A stretch of 64,000 nt of DNA from Phytophthora colocasiae. Taxonomy: Eukaryota; Oomycota; Peronosporomycetes; Peronosporales; Peronosporaceae. The translations under genes and the position numbers were made by a program. Positions 42,838-53,545 of this stretch are shown one piece after another (position 1 is the stretch's first letter; each line of letters opens with the position of its first letter). Location of the stretch: the NCBI GenBank assembly GCA_018806915.1, contig JAGKQI010000090.1, positions 1,798,001 through 1,862,000 on the forward strand, given 5' to 3'. The notes beneath the pieces are model-generated. The model was given only the letters and a program-made list of their open reading frames with translations. It did no database searches and had not been told where the DNA came from.

Positions 42838-45800
42838 GTGAAGAATAATATGCTAATCCTGAACGAGAATGCACCAGAAATTATACGACGATATGCAAGT
42901 AGCAGCAGCGACGTGACGATGATGAAGACGACGGAGACTTTCCATGGTTTGGAGATGGTGCGAGGTCGACGGCGCAGGCAATCGAAACGCGTGGATGCTG
43001 GACTGCGGGATTTAAGTTCGACATGTATGTGTCGGCAAGAACTTATGCTCGAGCGTGAAGAGAAGTCAAAGGCAACGTTCAAGGTCTGGACTGGTGAGAT
43101 TACAAAGGTGTAATGTATTGGGACGGTGAAGCTGAACCTGCCGGACAAGAACGGCAAGATGGTGGAAGTCGAGCTACAGGATGTGGAATTCTCGCCTGCG
43201 GGGAGCGTCAACTTGAGTAAGTTTAGGCAAGCTGGAGAGTGAGGTTGGACGCCTTCGTTCAGTTCGGCTGAAGTAACGCCTCGCAAGTGTTGGTTGGATT
43301 CTGCTGTTGGACGACTAGGAGGTTCGTGAAGCGTATGGCTCTCACTACTGGTTGGAAGCTGGATTGCCGGATGACATGGTAATGGCGGCAACGTTGAACG
43401 CCGATGCCAGTCCGCTGATGCGGTGGCTTTTTGAGCGCCCAGGACGCGGAATGTGGCCGCGATTAAGGCTATGAGTGGACCAGAAGTTGGTGGACGGCAT
43501 GGACATTCCTGAGGAGTTGTTCAAGCCGTTCCAGTGTTTTGACTTGCATATCAGCCGAAGCGACGGCGCATGAGCTACAAGAAGAGCGCAAAGAACAAGA
43601 GGACGACGGTCAGCTACAGACGTCTGATGTCGGACCACATGTGACATGAGCAAGTACATACCTGGGTCTGGAGGCATTCGCTACTTTCCCAGTTGATACA
43701 GGACGAGGGCTCACGGTATAAGTGGTGCTACCCGATTGTGAATAAGAGCGATGACCAACGCGAACACGATGAAGCTGATGAAGAAGTTGATTGCACGCAA
43801 GGTCATCGGATAAAGACTTTCTCAAGCGACGGCGGTGGTGAGTTCGTGAACACGGAGCTCAAGAAGTTTCTGGAGGAGCACGGCATTGATTTTGTGCCAA
43901 CTCACGCGTACACCCAGAGAACGCGCTTGTGGAAGCTGAACGGTGTACTGGCCAACAAGACTCGGACAGCTATGCAGGCGGCTAACATGCCGAGCAAGCT
44001 GTAGCCTGAGGTGTTACAGTACATTGTGGATAATGACACGCGAGCGCGCAGCCAAGGCACTGAACGGACTGACCCATCGGAGAAGTTGTACGGCAAGAAG
44101 CCGGACTTGACCAAGGATTCGTGTCTGTGGTGCTATTGGATTTGTGTATGTGCCGAAGCGCAAGGATAAGCTTAGCCCGAAGGCTGACCCGGCGTTATTG
44201 CTGGGATTCGCACACACCTCACCAGGTTATCGGCTATTGCATTTGAGGACTGGGAGGATTGTGGAGGCGCGAGATGTGAAATTTCGTGAAGACGTGACAG
44301 TAAGCAGGAAGTACCTGGACGCGCTCCTAGCTGGACAGCACAAGACGTATCAGCACATTCCGTTTGTGCCTCTGCCGGTTGAATTTGTGGCAGAAGAGCA
44401 TTTGCATGAAGGAAAAATGCGTGTAGTGAAGGAGAGTTTGCCGGACGACGTGAATGAGAAGTCCATGGCGGATGACGACAATTGCTATGTGGAAAGTTCG
44501 TCGAGTGAGTCGGAAGGAGATGAACTCGTTGGAGAACCTGTACAAGTGAGACCTGAACGAGCTGCTGGACGAAGAGCGAGACGGCAGCGTGCTGTGAACC
44601 AGCAACAACAACCAATGAGAAGATCCAATCGATTACGACGACAAAATGTAAGGCTTAGTAACTATCAGTTGCTGATGGGTGCCGAAGTTGAAGACCCGGC
44701 CAACGTCGAAGAGGCAATGGATTCGCCGCAGTGGAAGGACTGGGAAGATGCGATCAAGAACGAGTACGCGTCTTTGATCAAGAACGGAACCTGGAAGCTG
44801 GTGAATCGCCCTAAGGACGACAATGGACGGTGGATCAAGGTCATGACTACCAAGTGGGTCCTGAAGGTGAAACGTGATGAGCAAGGCAGAGTGCAGCGCT
44901 ACAAGGCGAGACTGGTCGTACATGGATATGAACAACGATTTGGACATGAATACTGGAAGACATACTCACCTGTAGTACGCTGGATGACAATGTTGATTGT
45001 GCTTTTGCTGGCTCTGTTGCTTGGACTGGAGGTCGATCAAGGTGACTTTGAGACGGCATTCCTGAACAGCAACATGGATGGTGCAAAAGATTTACGTGGA
45101 GCAGCCTGCAGGTTCGACGACGGAACTGGCAGGGTGTGTTTCACTGCCAGAGGGTCTGTACGGATTGAAACAAGCTGCTAGACTATGGTATCTGACTTTG
45201 CACAAAGCGCCTGAAGAAGCTTGGCATGAAGCGAAATTACGTTCGACGTGGGCCTGTACTACAAGTGGATTGATGGACGGCTCTTGATGGTGACCGTGTA
45301 TGTGGACGACATATTAATTGTGGAACTCGCTGCGACGTCGACAAAATGATGAAGATGGACTTGGCCGACGAGTTTGCGTTGAAGGACATGGGACAGGTGC
45401 ACTACTTGCACTGGGTATGGAGGTGGATTACGTGCCTGGGAAGAAGCTGTGCATCTCGCAGACTGATGCACATTGATAGATCCTGCAAGTTCCAGATGAA
45501 GGATGCTAAGACGGTGAGGTCGCCGCAGCAGCTGACAACGAGAAAGTCCTGCCGATTAGAACGGGATGAGAGCAAGACTAATGATAAGAACTTGGAGTAC
45601 CAGGAGTTGGTTGGTGCGCTGCATGTACCTTGCTGACGTGTACCCGCCCGGACATTTCTAATGCGGTGCGGAACCTAAGTCGACATACAGGAAGCTACAC
45701 AAGGAGAACTTTGCGGCTGCCAAAGGGTGCTGAGAGTACCTGAAGGGTACAGGATGTATGGGCTGGTTTACGTAGGTAAATGACTCGGACTTGAACGAGG

Positions 45801-46755
45801 GTTTACAAGTGAGCGCATATTGCGATGCGGACCATACGAACTGCCCAGATACGTCACGATCGGTTACTGGCTACGTGCTTCCAGCTGAATGGCCACAGCT
45901 TTGGATTCAAAAGCAAGATGCAAGCGTCCGTGACGGATGATACCTGCAAGTCAGAGTTGGTGGCTGCAAGTACATGTGTGGAGGACTTACTTTGGGCGAG
46001 AAGCTGCTCAAGGGCTGAAGTTCAAGCCAGAGGTTGCGAAACTGCTGATGGACAATCAAGCGGCTATTAAGAAAGTTTGTTCCGACGCCGGCAATTTCGA
46101 CGGCGTGAAGCGCTACGCTAAGAAGAGTCGGAAAATTGCGGAGCTGGTGATGAAGAACAAGGTGGACATCGAATACGTCTCGACGGAGGATAACGTCGCT
46201 GACATGTTCACCAAGGCACTGGGCCCGCAGCGATTCGAAAAGTTGCGAGCGGGACTCGGGGTGAAGGATGTTGAGGGCGCCAAGGAGCGTCAGAACACAG
46301 AGGAAGGCGTGGTTGAGCGTCCGCACGATGGTCAAGGCGTGGTAAAGCGTCGAAGCGTGCGTCTGGCCAAGAGCCAGGATACTAAAACTGCGGTCAAGCA
46401 GTACATGGCTAACAGCCAGGATGTTGACACTGTGGTCAAGCAGTGCATGGCCAAGAGCCAGGATAATAAAACTGCGGTCAAGCAGTACGTGGCCAAGAGC
46501 CAGGATGTTGACACTGTGGTCAAGCAGTGCATGGCCAAGAGCCAGGATAATAAAACTGCGGTCAAGCAGTACATGGCCAAGAGCCAGGATATTGACACTG
46601 TGGTTAAGCGGTGCGTGGCCAAGAGCCAGGAAATTGACACTGTGGTCAAGCAGTGCGTGGCCATGAGCCAGAGTAATGAAGCTGTGGTTGAGCAGCGCAA
46701 AACGTTGGCAGAAGATCGGACGAAAAGCCATGAAGCCAGCGGAAGTACTGTCTAA
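42838..46755 (+). pseudogene. Copia 2 pol: protease, integrase, RT, RNase H (frameshifted)
   Basis: Pieces: protease-like NAWMLDCGI near 42,990; integrase TFSSDGGGEFVNTELKKFLE (43,820-43,880) and LGFAHTSPGYRLLH; a long open piece 44,144-45,181 with RT motifs NGTWKLVNRPKDD, KWVLKVKRDEQGRVQRYKAR, LVVHGYEQRFGHEYWKTYSP, VDQGDFETAFLNS; then YGLKQAARLWYLTLHK and YVDDILIVE (45,150-45,325); RNase H and tail 45,937-46,755 with LLMDNQAAIKKVCSDAGNFD and VDIEYVSTEDNVADMFTKAL. Stops and shifts separate the pieces. Confidence 0.8.
46390..46683 (+). repeat. Seven 42-bp (14-residue) tandem repeats at the C-terminus of copia 2 pol
   Basis: Seven units of 42 bp encode [AV]VK[QR][YC]xAKSQ[DE]xxT, alternating a Tyr/VDT form with a Cys/NKT form, so the higher-order period is 84 bp. 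They follow the normal end of pol (FTKALGPQRFEKLRAGLG) after a short charged linker, in the same frame, and precede a stop at 46,753. Confidence 0.9.
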
Positions 46756-46812
46756 TGTGATTCGGCCAAGGGCTGATGTTGGCAGTGACACGGAGGCTTA
46801 GTTCCCGGGGAG

Positions 46813-47133
46813 TTTGAGCCGACGGGTTCTGGAGAACTTCCCGAGAAGAACTTTCGCCTGTGTCAGGTTCCGTCACGTTTGTTTGACATGAATGCCAGTG
46901 ACCATCTTTATCTATGGGTAAAGACTAAAGTATGTTTTGTGGACGAGGCTTTCCTCCTAATTACAATCAATTTTACTTTGGAATTTACCTTCTACAGAAC
47001 AAGTCTTTTACCTTCTTGCTTACCTCTTGCTGGAGAACAAGAACACTCGACGCACCAAGAAGACGCTGGAGTACCTGCACAACAACAAGGAGCAGGAAGA
47101 CAAGACAAAGGACAAGTGTGCTAAAAGCTGCTA
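46813..47133 (+). repeat. Copia 2 3' LTR
   Basis: 321 bp, ends GCTGCTA then ACACA. The block 46,877-46,950 differs from the 5' LTR almost only by transversions (G to T, C to A). Confidence 0.85.
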
Positions 47134-47189
47134 ACACAAGCGTTTGCTTTGAAAACAAATGCATCACTGCGGCCACAACAGGTCATGTA

Positions 47190-47325
47190 TCAATTTGATG
47201 CGCGACTGTAGTTAGGGGTTACTGGCAATCGGAGGTGCGGCTGCAACTGCTGTTCAGCAACGACGTCAACATAGGTGAAGGCCAATAGGACGGCAGCGAC
47301 AATAAATGACGTGGGTGATGTTCAT
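47190..47325 (-). pseudogene. Small secreted peptide family, broken copy 2
   Basis: ATG 47,325 begins MNITHV; one base too many after that shifts the frame. In the shifted frame FIVAAVLLAFTYVDVVAEQQ matches the family signal peptide and start of the mature peptide. The C-terminus has decayed to NYSRASN (YNRGC in intact copies). It lies immediately right of copia 2. Confidence 0.65.
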
Positions 47326-47698
47326 CGTAATGCGGGGCTGGTTGAGTCTTCAGGATCCGGGAGTAATTTGAGGAATAAACGTTGGAGAGGCTCTGGTACA
47401 TGTACAATATAATGAGCGCTAGCGCCGCATTGAAATGCACAAGAAGAACACAGCGGGCATTGATTGCCCCAACGATTTTACGAAAGTGCATTGGCCACTA
47501 CAAATTCGTGGCAGTAGGTAAAAGTCTGCAAATCGTTGCCGAGCTGTCATGAACAGCCAAAAAGTTTATACCAATGGTACCCGCAGTAAAATCTGTTGCT
47601 GCACTGTGGATTCAACAACAGATTGATCGAGAAGAGGAAGGACGAGTACAACACAGTTTTTCGAAAGAAAAAAGGAGCAAAGCCTGTGGCATTGTTAA

Positions 47699-48687
47699 CC
47701 CTTCAACCCCCATATGTTGGAGCCACCAACATAATGGGTGTATAGCTCTTGAAAACCTAACCACAGCATCTATACGCATGTTGGAGGCTCCAACATATTC
47801 AAATTTAGACTATATTTTTGTATTGGAAGCAGCTCAATACTAAAAACAAGTGGAAAAAAAGTGAGAGAGAAGTGGCGATGCACAGGGTAGGTCAGAATCG
47901 AAAAGGAAAACCGACACAAATGGATAAAGACAGAACATTATCTGATCTGTAACGAAATGCGAGTGCTGTTTCCTTGCTATGTGCATCATTACTTTGCAAA
48001 AGTAACCTTTCTGAATTCGTTAACAAAGAACATAAATTCCTGTCAATACATTTCCCATTAGATTGTACCCCCTCTAAGCGCATCACTGGTCTTGATTGTT
48101 CTCACAAGCAGGGCCCATTCTGTATATCTTGATTTAGATTGATGGGAATAACACTACTAGTGCTGCTACTATTTTGAAATTATTTTCAAGTGCATTATAT
48201 TTTACTGTAATCTAGTGACCTTTGCATGACTGTCATATACGTCGTCTTCAGTTTGATCATTGTGCCCAGTAAATCCAAGCATGTCTAGCTACAGCCATAT
48301 TTTTATAATAATACGTAAATACAAAGGTACATGCGTGAGGTGAAGTAAGCAAGTGATGCGTTCCTTATACACTCTCTTTGTACGACTGAGGCATGCATTT
48401 TATGAACTTGTGTTCGTGCAAAAACTTGATTTTAATAAAAGTGCATTTCTGAAGGTTGGATCCTCCATCATACTGGATCGTACTTAGCAGCGATTTTGCC
48501 TACATATGGCGCAATATGTTAGAGTCGCCCGTCTTTACACGAGAACAGAAACTGTAGTTTCCCTACCCCTCCGCCATAACAAATCGTACTTAGAGTAGAC
48601 ATATACAAACATCAAGACTAATTATGTTGGTGGCTCCAACATAATGATCAAAATATACCCCTCGATTTTTTGACGGGGGTTGAAGGG
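47699..48687. mobile_element. piggyBac-like MITE, 989 bp, TTAA target
   Basis: Ends CCCTTCAACCCCC / GGGGGTTGAAGGG as 13-bp terminal inverted repeats, each abutting TTAA (47,695-47,698 and 48,688-48,691). Inside, a subterminal inverted repeat TATGTTGGAGCCACCAACATA (left at ~47,714, inverted on the right at ~48,623) and a further palindrome ATGTTGGAGGCTCCAACAT near 47,780 are present. There is no transposase frame. TTAA duplication and CCC-type ends are the piggyBac hallmark. Confidence 0.75.
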
Positions 48688-48751
48688 TTAATATCCGGAT
48701 CAGTAAATGATATCGGTGCGGTGTCAATTGGGAATGCTAGAAAAAGCCGTG

Positions 48752-50521
48752 CTAAGAAAGCTGACCGGTGCCGTATGAGGTCGTTGCGGTGGAGGACATG
48801 GGAGAAGCCTGAGGAGCTGACCGGAAGCGACGCCATACCAGGTACGAACAGGACACAGCGAGGTTGAAAAGTCCGCAGGTTACCCAAATGTGACGCTTTT
48901 GCGCGAGTAACACACCCGAGAGCACCAGGATCTTGGGCACCGTGATCGCCCACGCGCCGGCGTTTCCGAACGGGACCACAAACGGGCGTTCCGTGTCCTT
49001 CTCAACGTATTTGAGGCGCAAGAACGCGAAGAACTCCAGCAACAGTGTGAGACTGAAGTTTGCAGAAGCGACAGAGAACAGGTTAGATATGTACTCCCCA
49101 TGGTTATGAGATCTAGAAATTTACCACGTACTTGTTGAAAAAGGTGTCAAGAACCACGAGAAACGCGAACGAGAAGTTCATGAGCACACCTGTAGTCACG
49201 GTTTGGAAAATTACTGCTGCAATTGGCGTTCCGAAGCGCTTCCACTCGATGGCAAGGAATGAAGGAACCATTTTATAGTCCACCGTTGCCCACAACGCGC
49301 GGGAACTGCATGCCATCACGACGTTGAACTCGCCTAAGGTTGCCACAACTGCAGCCATGCCAACCCAAACGCCCAGCCACGGAGCAATAGTCATAGCGAT
49401 TGTCTCCAGAGAACCTTCGTGCCACTGCGTAAAATCCGACTGCACCATGATACCAGCACCAACTGCCAAATACAAGAACAGTTAAAATGTCGGTTAAAGC
49501 ACTCAAGAACGAGTTAAAATCCTGTGACAACGTACCAGGGAAGGCGTAGTTGATGGTGATGAGAACCATCGCGATCAAAATGGCAATGGGGTAAGTCCGT
49601 CCGCCATCCTTCACTTCTCCAGCTACACAACCCAGCGAGTCCCAGCCTGTAAAGGAATAACAGCATCAGTCCAACGCACGAATTATTATTCTCCAAATCT
49701 ACGCAGTGCCCACCTTGGTAGTTCCACAAGATAGTGGAGAGGAACAACGACCAGTCGATTTCCGGCGCTACACTGCCCCACGTGGACAAGTTAAAGGTTT
49801 CCACTGACAAGGGCTCCAAGACGAACGGCGCTAGTACAAAGAGCGACATGAGCACCGAAGCCAGCGCCACTGCGCGCATTCCAACTGCATTTGACGTGAA
49901 CACGAGCAATAAGGCTGAGCATTTCACCAGCCATTGCTCCGTGCCTGACAGAGTGTAGCCATATCCTGACTCCAAGAACGCTTCAACGTAGCTGCAGAAC
50001 AGCACTGGGTACGTGGGCAAGTCACAGACGTTGCTGGCGATGCTGTTGAAGGCGTTAACCCAGCCTGCATATTCTCCCAGTCCGCGTCGCACCCACAGAA
50101 TGTAACCTCCGTTCTCATCGATCATAGTACTGAGTTCCGCCGTCATCAACGCTTGTGGTAAGCCCCAGGTGAAGGGTAATAGCACTACAGCCAGTAGAAC
50201 AGGATAAGCTCCTGCAGCTCGTACAGCTTCTTCCACTCCAAAAGGTCCAGCAGCTACAGCAAAGTAGGCAATGAAGCCAAGTGTGATATGGTTGATGGTG
50301 CGAGCCTTCGTGCGGCCCTGCTTCCTGGCCTGTTCCTCAATCTCTTCATACTCCAATTGGCTCTCCAATAGATGATGATGGCCTAAGGGACTTGGCAGGT
50401 TACGCCATGACTTGAGTGGAGAGCGGTCGGCGGACGACGGTGGCACCAGGTGCAGACTGTGACTCTCGTCCCTCGAGTCGAAGCGCGTACGGATCTCCGG
50501 AAGGTTCGAGCTGGTGGTCAT
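48752..50521 (-). CDS. APC-superfamily amino acid / polyamine permease
   Basis: Four exons complement(48752..49052, 49132..49462, 49536..49646, 49714..50521), 516 residues, introns of 67-79 bp in frame. About 12 membrane segments. An N-terminal hydrophilic ~90 residues precedes the first helix (NHITLGFIAYFAVAAGPFGV), whose GPFGVEEAV motif is typical of LAT/PUT-type transporters. Later motifs are LMTAELSTMIDENGGYILWV, NAFNSIASNVCDLPTYPVLF, DGGRTYPIAILIAMVLITIN and AFLRLKYVEKDTERPFVVPF. Closest by pattern are the eukaryotic L-type amino acid and plant polyamine-uptake transporters; the substrate is not decidable. Exon 3 to 4 splicing was chosen because only it avoids a stop and joins DTFFN to LTLLLEFFAFL. 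Confidence 0.85.
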
Positions 50522-51031
50522 CGTAAATGCAATTAGGGGTATTTAGGCACAGAAGTGAATGCCCACCGCTCGTTGCGCTGGCCTGTCGATGCTGAGTAAG
50601 TGGACGTCCAGCTTTAGGTGCTTGCTCACCCGTTACCTGGCTCGGTCTCAGGTCCCACGTTTGGCTCGCCAATCATTTTCATTAAAAAGTGAAATGGCTA
50701 CATAAAGTTCAAGATACATCAGAATGACTGCGGTCTACATTGACCCTCGAAAGGTTGTAGCTCTGCCGATACGCCACTTGTCTTAGAGGAGGTTGTCTGC
50801 GACCGATGCCTGGACAAAGTATTGTACGTTGAAGTGGAGTATTTCTTTGACTTTTGAAAATATCGTGACAAAACAAATTGGATTCAGTTCGGCGGATTAA
50901 GGTGTGCGTAGCACTAGGCGGAGGCTTCAGGCATCTTGTAACTGATCAAGACAGGTCTGTTCACTGGCATGTATGTAATTCGACACACCTCTGTAACTTC
51001 GTGTTGACACGTTCCGAGTCGGAACTTCTGA
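50522..51031. other. Spacer between permease and peptide gene
   Basis: About 0.5 kb. It contains the permease upstream region and the 3' side of the peptide gene at 51,032. CTAGGGTC near 51,032 also occurs just after the stop of the peptide gene at 32,381. No other gene seen. Confidence 0.4.
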
Positions 51032-51166
51032 CTAGGGTCGAGGACACCCACGGTTGTATGTCCCTCTGCAGTTTTCGGGTGGGACGCGCAACTGCTGCTC
51101 GGCAGCAACGTCAACTTGGGCAATGGACAGTAGAATGGAAACGATCGCAACGTAGGTGAAGTTCAT
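51032..51166 (-). CDS. Small secreted peptide, 44 residues, YNRGC family
   Basis: ATG 51,166, stop TAG at 51,032. Signal peptide MNFTYVAIVSILLSIAQVDV with cleavage likely after VAA. The mature peptide is only ~22 residues, EQQLRVPPENCRGTYNRGCP then RP. It has two cysteines with C-x4-Y-N-R-G-C. It is the shortest and rightmost family member. Codon by codon it matches the 40,766 copy through the signal peptide and EQQLR, then has a deletion in the variable middle. Confidence 0.72.
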   Translation of the reverse strand: MNFTYVAIVSILLSIAQVDVAAEQQLRVPPENCRGTYNRGCPRP

Positions 51167-51199
51167 CGTATTGGTATCTCGGGCCTTGGGATCAAGAAG

Positions 51200-51217
51200 G
51201 CAAATTGAGCAATGAAT
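51200..51217 (-). promoter_or_regulatory. Core promoter of the 44-residue peptide gene
   Basis: Minus strand TTCATTGCTCAATTTGCC: Inr TCATTGC plus FPR CAATTTGCC, ~35 bp upstream of the ATG, nearly identical to the element of the 40,766 gene. Confidence 0.7.
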
Positions 51218-51801
51218 GTTTTGAGAATCTCGAATGCCTCTTTCTTTTAGCTTTGTCGGCGACAGAACTTCATGTACAAGAGAGGGGAAAGTTAGTTCGT
51301 TTAGTTTTACTTCTATACACTACGCCAAACACTTAGCCTGCGATACAGGTCATACGTGATCGCATGAGCGCCCGACATGGCAACATGTTCTCGTTGGTTT
51401 ATCTGTCGCGTAGTTTTAAGAGATTGCGTGAGAACGTAAAGTTAGTAATAAACACTACGTAGTACTATTTAGTACATAGCAGGCTGGATCCGTGTGTGTT
51501 CAATTGTTCACGTTACCATGCTTGCCGACACTCACGCGATCGCTATCACCGCATCCAAGAATGCGTATATCGAGACAGCTTTTCAGTTTATCCAGAATAA
51601 TGAGAAATCCTCGCGTTCAACACTGCGAGCACAGGCTCTCCCTGGACGCTACTCCCGGAAACAACTGCCCCATAAACCCCAGTTTGATTTGTTCTAGGCA
51701 TACGTTCTGTCCGTTGATTACTTGGCTAACCATTGCAATTGCCTGAGCGCCTTGCAACAGACTCAGTGCCTGGATCGCGTTGAATGCGGATGTGACGGTA
51801 G

Positions 51802-52006
51802 TACAGATACCGCTGAGAAACTGGCGGATCGTCAACATTCCAACTGCGAGAGTGTATAATTTCCGTACAGAAAACTGATTTTCAGAGGTGCCATGTGTAT
51901 GTACATCAAATTAGAAATCATCCCTCTTTAAAATGATAAGTTACTCCTATCGCTTTGGACGATGTATTTGATGATTGCATCCGCCAGTTTCTCAGCGGTA
52001 TCTGTA
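51802..52006. repeat. Perfect 28-bp inverted repeat, arms 149 bp apart
   Basis: TACAGATACCGCTGAGAAAC (then TGGCGGAT) at 51,802-51,829 and its exact inverse at 51,979-52,006. Read outward, both arms encode IRQFLSGIC, on opposite strands. They look like the edge of a small inverted duplication of a lost gene rather than transposon ends. Confidence 0.8.
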
Positions 52007-53545
52007 AAAGGGAAGGCTACAGGTGCGATGGCATGTCTCCAACGAACAGGTGATGAGTAAACTGTTCGGCGTTCAGATGAGAGCCGTTGATGCTAGCACG
52101 ATGCTGCTCACAGTCCCTCCTATCGTGAGTGTGAGTCCAATAGTACATGTAGTTAATCAATAGTAATTTTACCGAGGTATACTACCAGCATGTATTAATA
52201 ATACATGTACTAAAGTACTACTATCCACTGGCTGGCCCGGCTATGAAAACTACCTTTCTAGACTAAATCACAATATGACCCTCTCATTTAAGTACGATGG
52301 ATTTATTTGTGGTATCCGCCATAAAAAAGCCACCCACTTTCTATCCGATATAACAGGATCTACTCCATTAGGTGCGATTCTCATTGTAATTTTTCGCGTC
52401 GGATTCCCGACGCGTAATGTGATTTGGTCCCTAAATTTCGTGTTTTCGCGTGTCCTGGTCGCGTTCTATGCGCTGCCTCGACTACTTCTTAGATCTACCA
52501 GACGCACCTGAAGGTCTTCTACATGCGTACCGAGTTTCAGCTTTAGATTCGCCTCTCAGCGTGCTCTAGACTTCGGTCCGATTCTTACGCGAAAAATAAC
52601 GATAGGTTATGGTGTATCCATGACACAAAAATGTCATCCGATATAACAGGTTCTGGAATCTGATTGACCCTTACAAATTTCAAGACAACAAGGGACTAAC
52701 GTTAAAATACCTGTCCCGGCTGTGTAAAACTTGCCGCCAATCAGCGACGGTCGATGCATTGGCCAATCAGAAAGCATTGCTAGTCTGGTGGTTGCGAGGC
52801 TTCCACTCAAAGTTCAGTATCGAATTCGACGACAAGGCGCACAGCAGATTTCAATTCCAGGCCGAGCACGTACACTCCTGTTTTGTATGCTCATCCAACA
52901 GCCCGCTTGCACTCTTCGATGTGTGCCAATGGGTATAGTATGTAGCAGAAAGCGAGCGTTGCGGTGCGAAGGCGGTGGAGAGTGCATCTCTGCTGTTCCG
53001 GAAGCCGCATGCACTGTTGCATCGCTTGGTGCGGCGCTGTCCGTTCAAGTCGATGCGGTGGTCGTACATGTCTGTGATTTGTTTGTATTGGTTCCGTCCC
53101 TCTTGTTGCAAGATACACTCTGTTCTTTTCTTCGCCCGTAGAAAAGTCCAATTTTTTTCACTTGCTAGAATGAAGCCATTCTAACTCACCGCCGCGTTCA
53201 TCTCTTCCAAGGAGTCAGTGAGCGCAATGGTCTTAAGGGTGGCGACATGCTTATCAACTCAATTCATATCTACGTAGTATATGAGCTAGCTGCATGCTAA
53301 CTAGTAGTATTTGAATCGAAGTGAGGAAAAACACCTTTGTGGAGATATTCAATGACGTTCACAATAGACTACAATTCTCTGATCGATCCGAATCAAAGCG
53401 ATTTCTGCGCTACTTTGGGCGCGGACATGTAGTAGTATCCTAATGCTGAGGTCACTGTAGTCAAACATAACTTACTACAGTAGTACTATACTACGGCTAC
53501 ACTGCGACCCGCATTGTACTAACTTAATACATGTGGAGACCGATC
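52007..53545. other. 1.5-kb region without a supported gene
   Basis: Short frames only. ATCCGATATAACAGG(A/T)TCT occurs twice in the same direction (52,346 and 52,637 regions), a possible pair of element ends or solo direct repeat. The rest is AT-rich. Confidence 0.4.

Larger units (their letters stand above)
41564..47133 (+). mobile_element. Ty1/copia retrotransposon 2, TSD ACACA
   Basis: 5.6 kb, LTRs of 318 and 321 bp, flanked by ACACA (41,559-41,563 and 47,134-47,138). Gag, zinc knuckle, integrase, RT and RNase H are in copia order. It carries an extra repetitive C-terminal extension of pol. LTR divergence (several percent, concentrated in one block) shows it is older than copia 1. Confidence 0.9.

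Noticed and set aside
46390..46683. Regularly spaced repeats as a possible CRISPR array
   Set aside because: Units are contiguous with no unique spacers and lie in a retroelement reading frame in a eukaryotic genome.
45907..46791. 294-codon minus-strand frame with repeated LDHSVNILALGH-type units
   Set aside because: Antisense reading of the 42-bp tandem repeat of copia 2; periodic DNA keeps all frames open.
31749..51166. RxLR or Crinkler effector genes
   Set aside because: I looked for a signal peptide followed by RxLR/EER or LFLAK-type motifs on both strands and found none that I could support.
51494..51838. Overlapping plus (51,494-51,697) and minus (51,617-51,838) frames
   Set aside because: Neither has a signal peptide, domain or splice context; the minus one begins in the inverted repeat.
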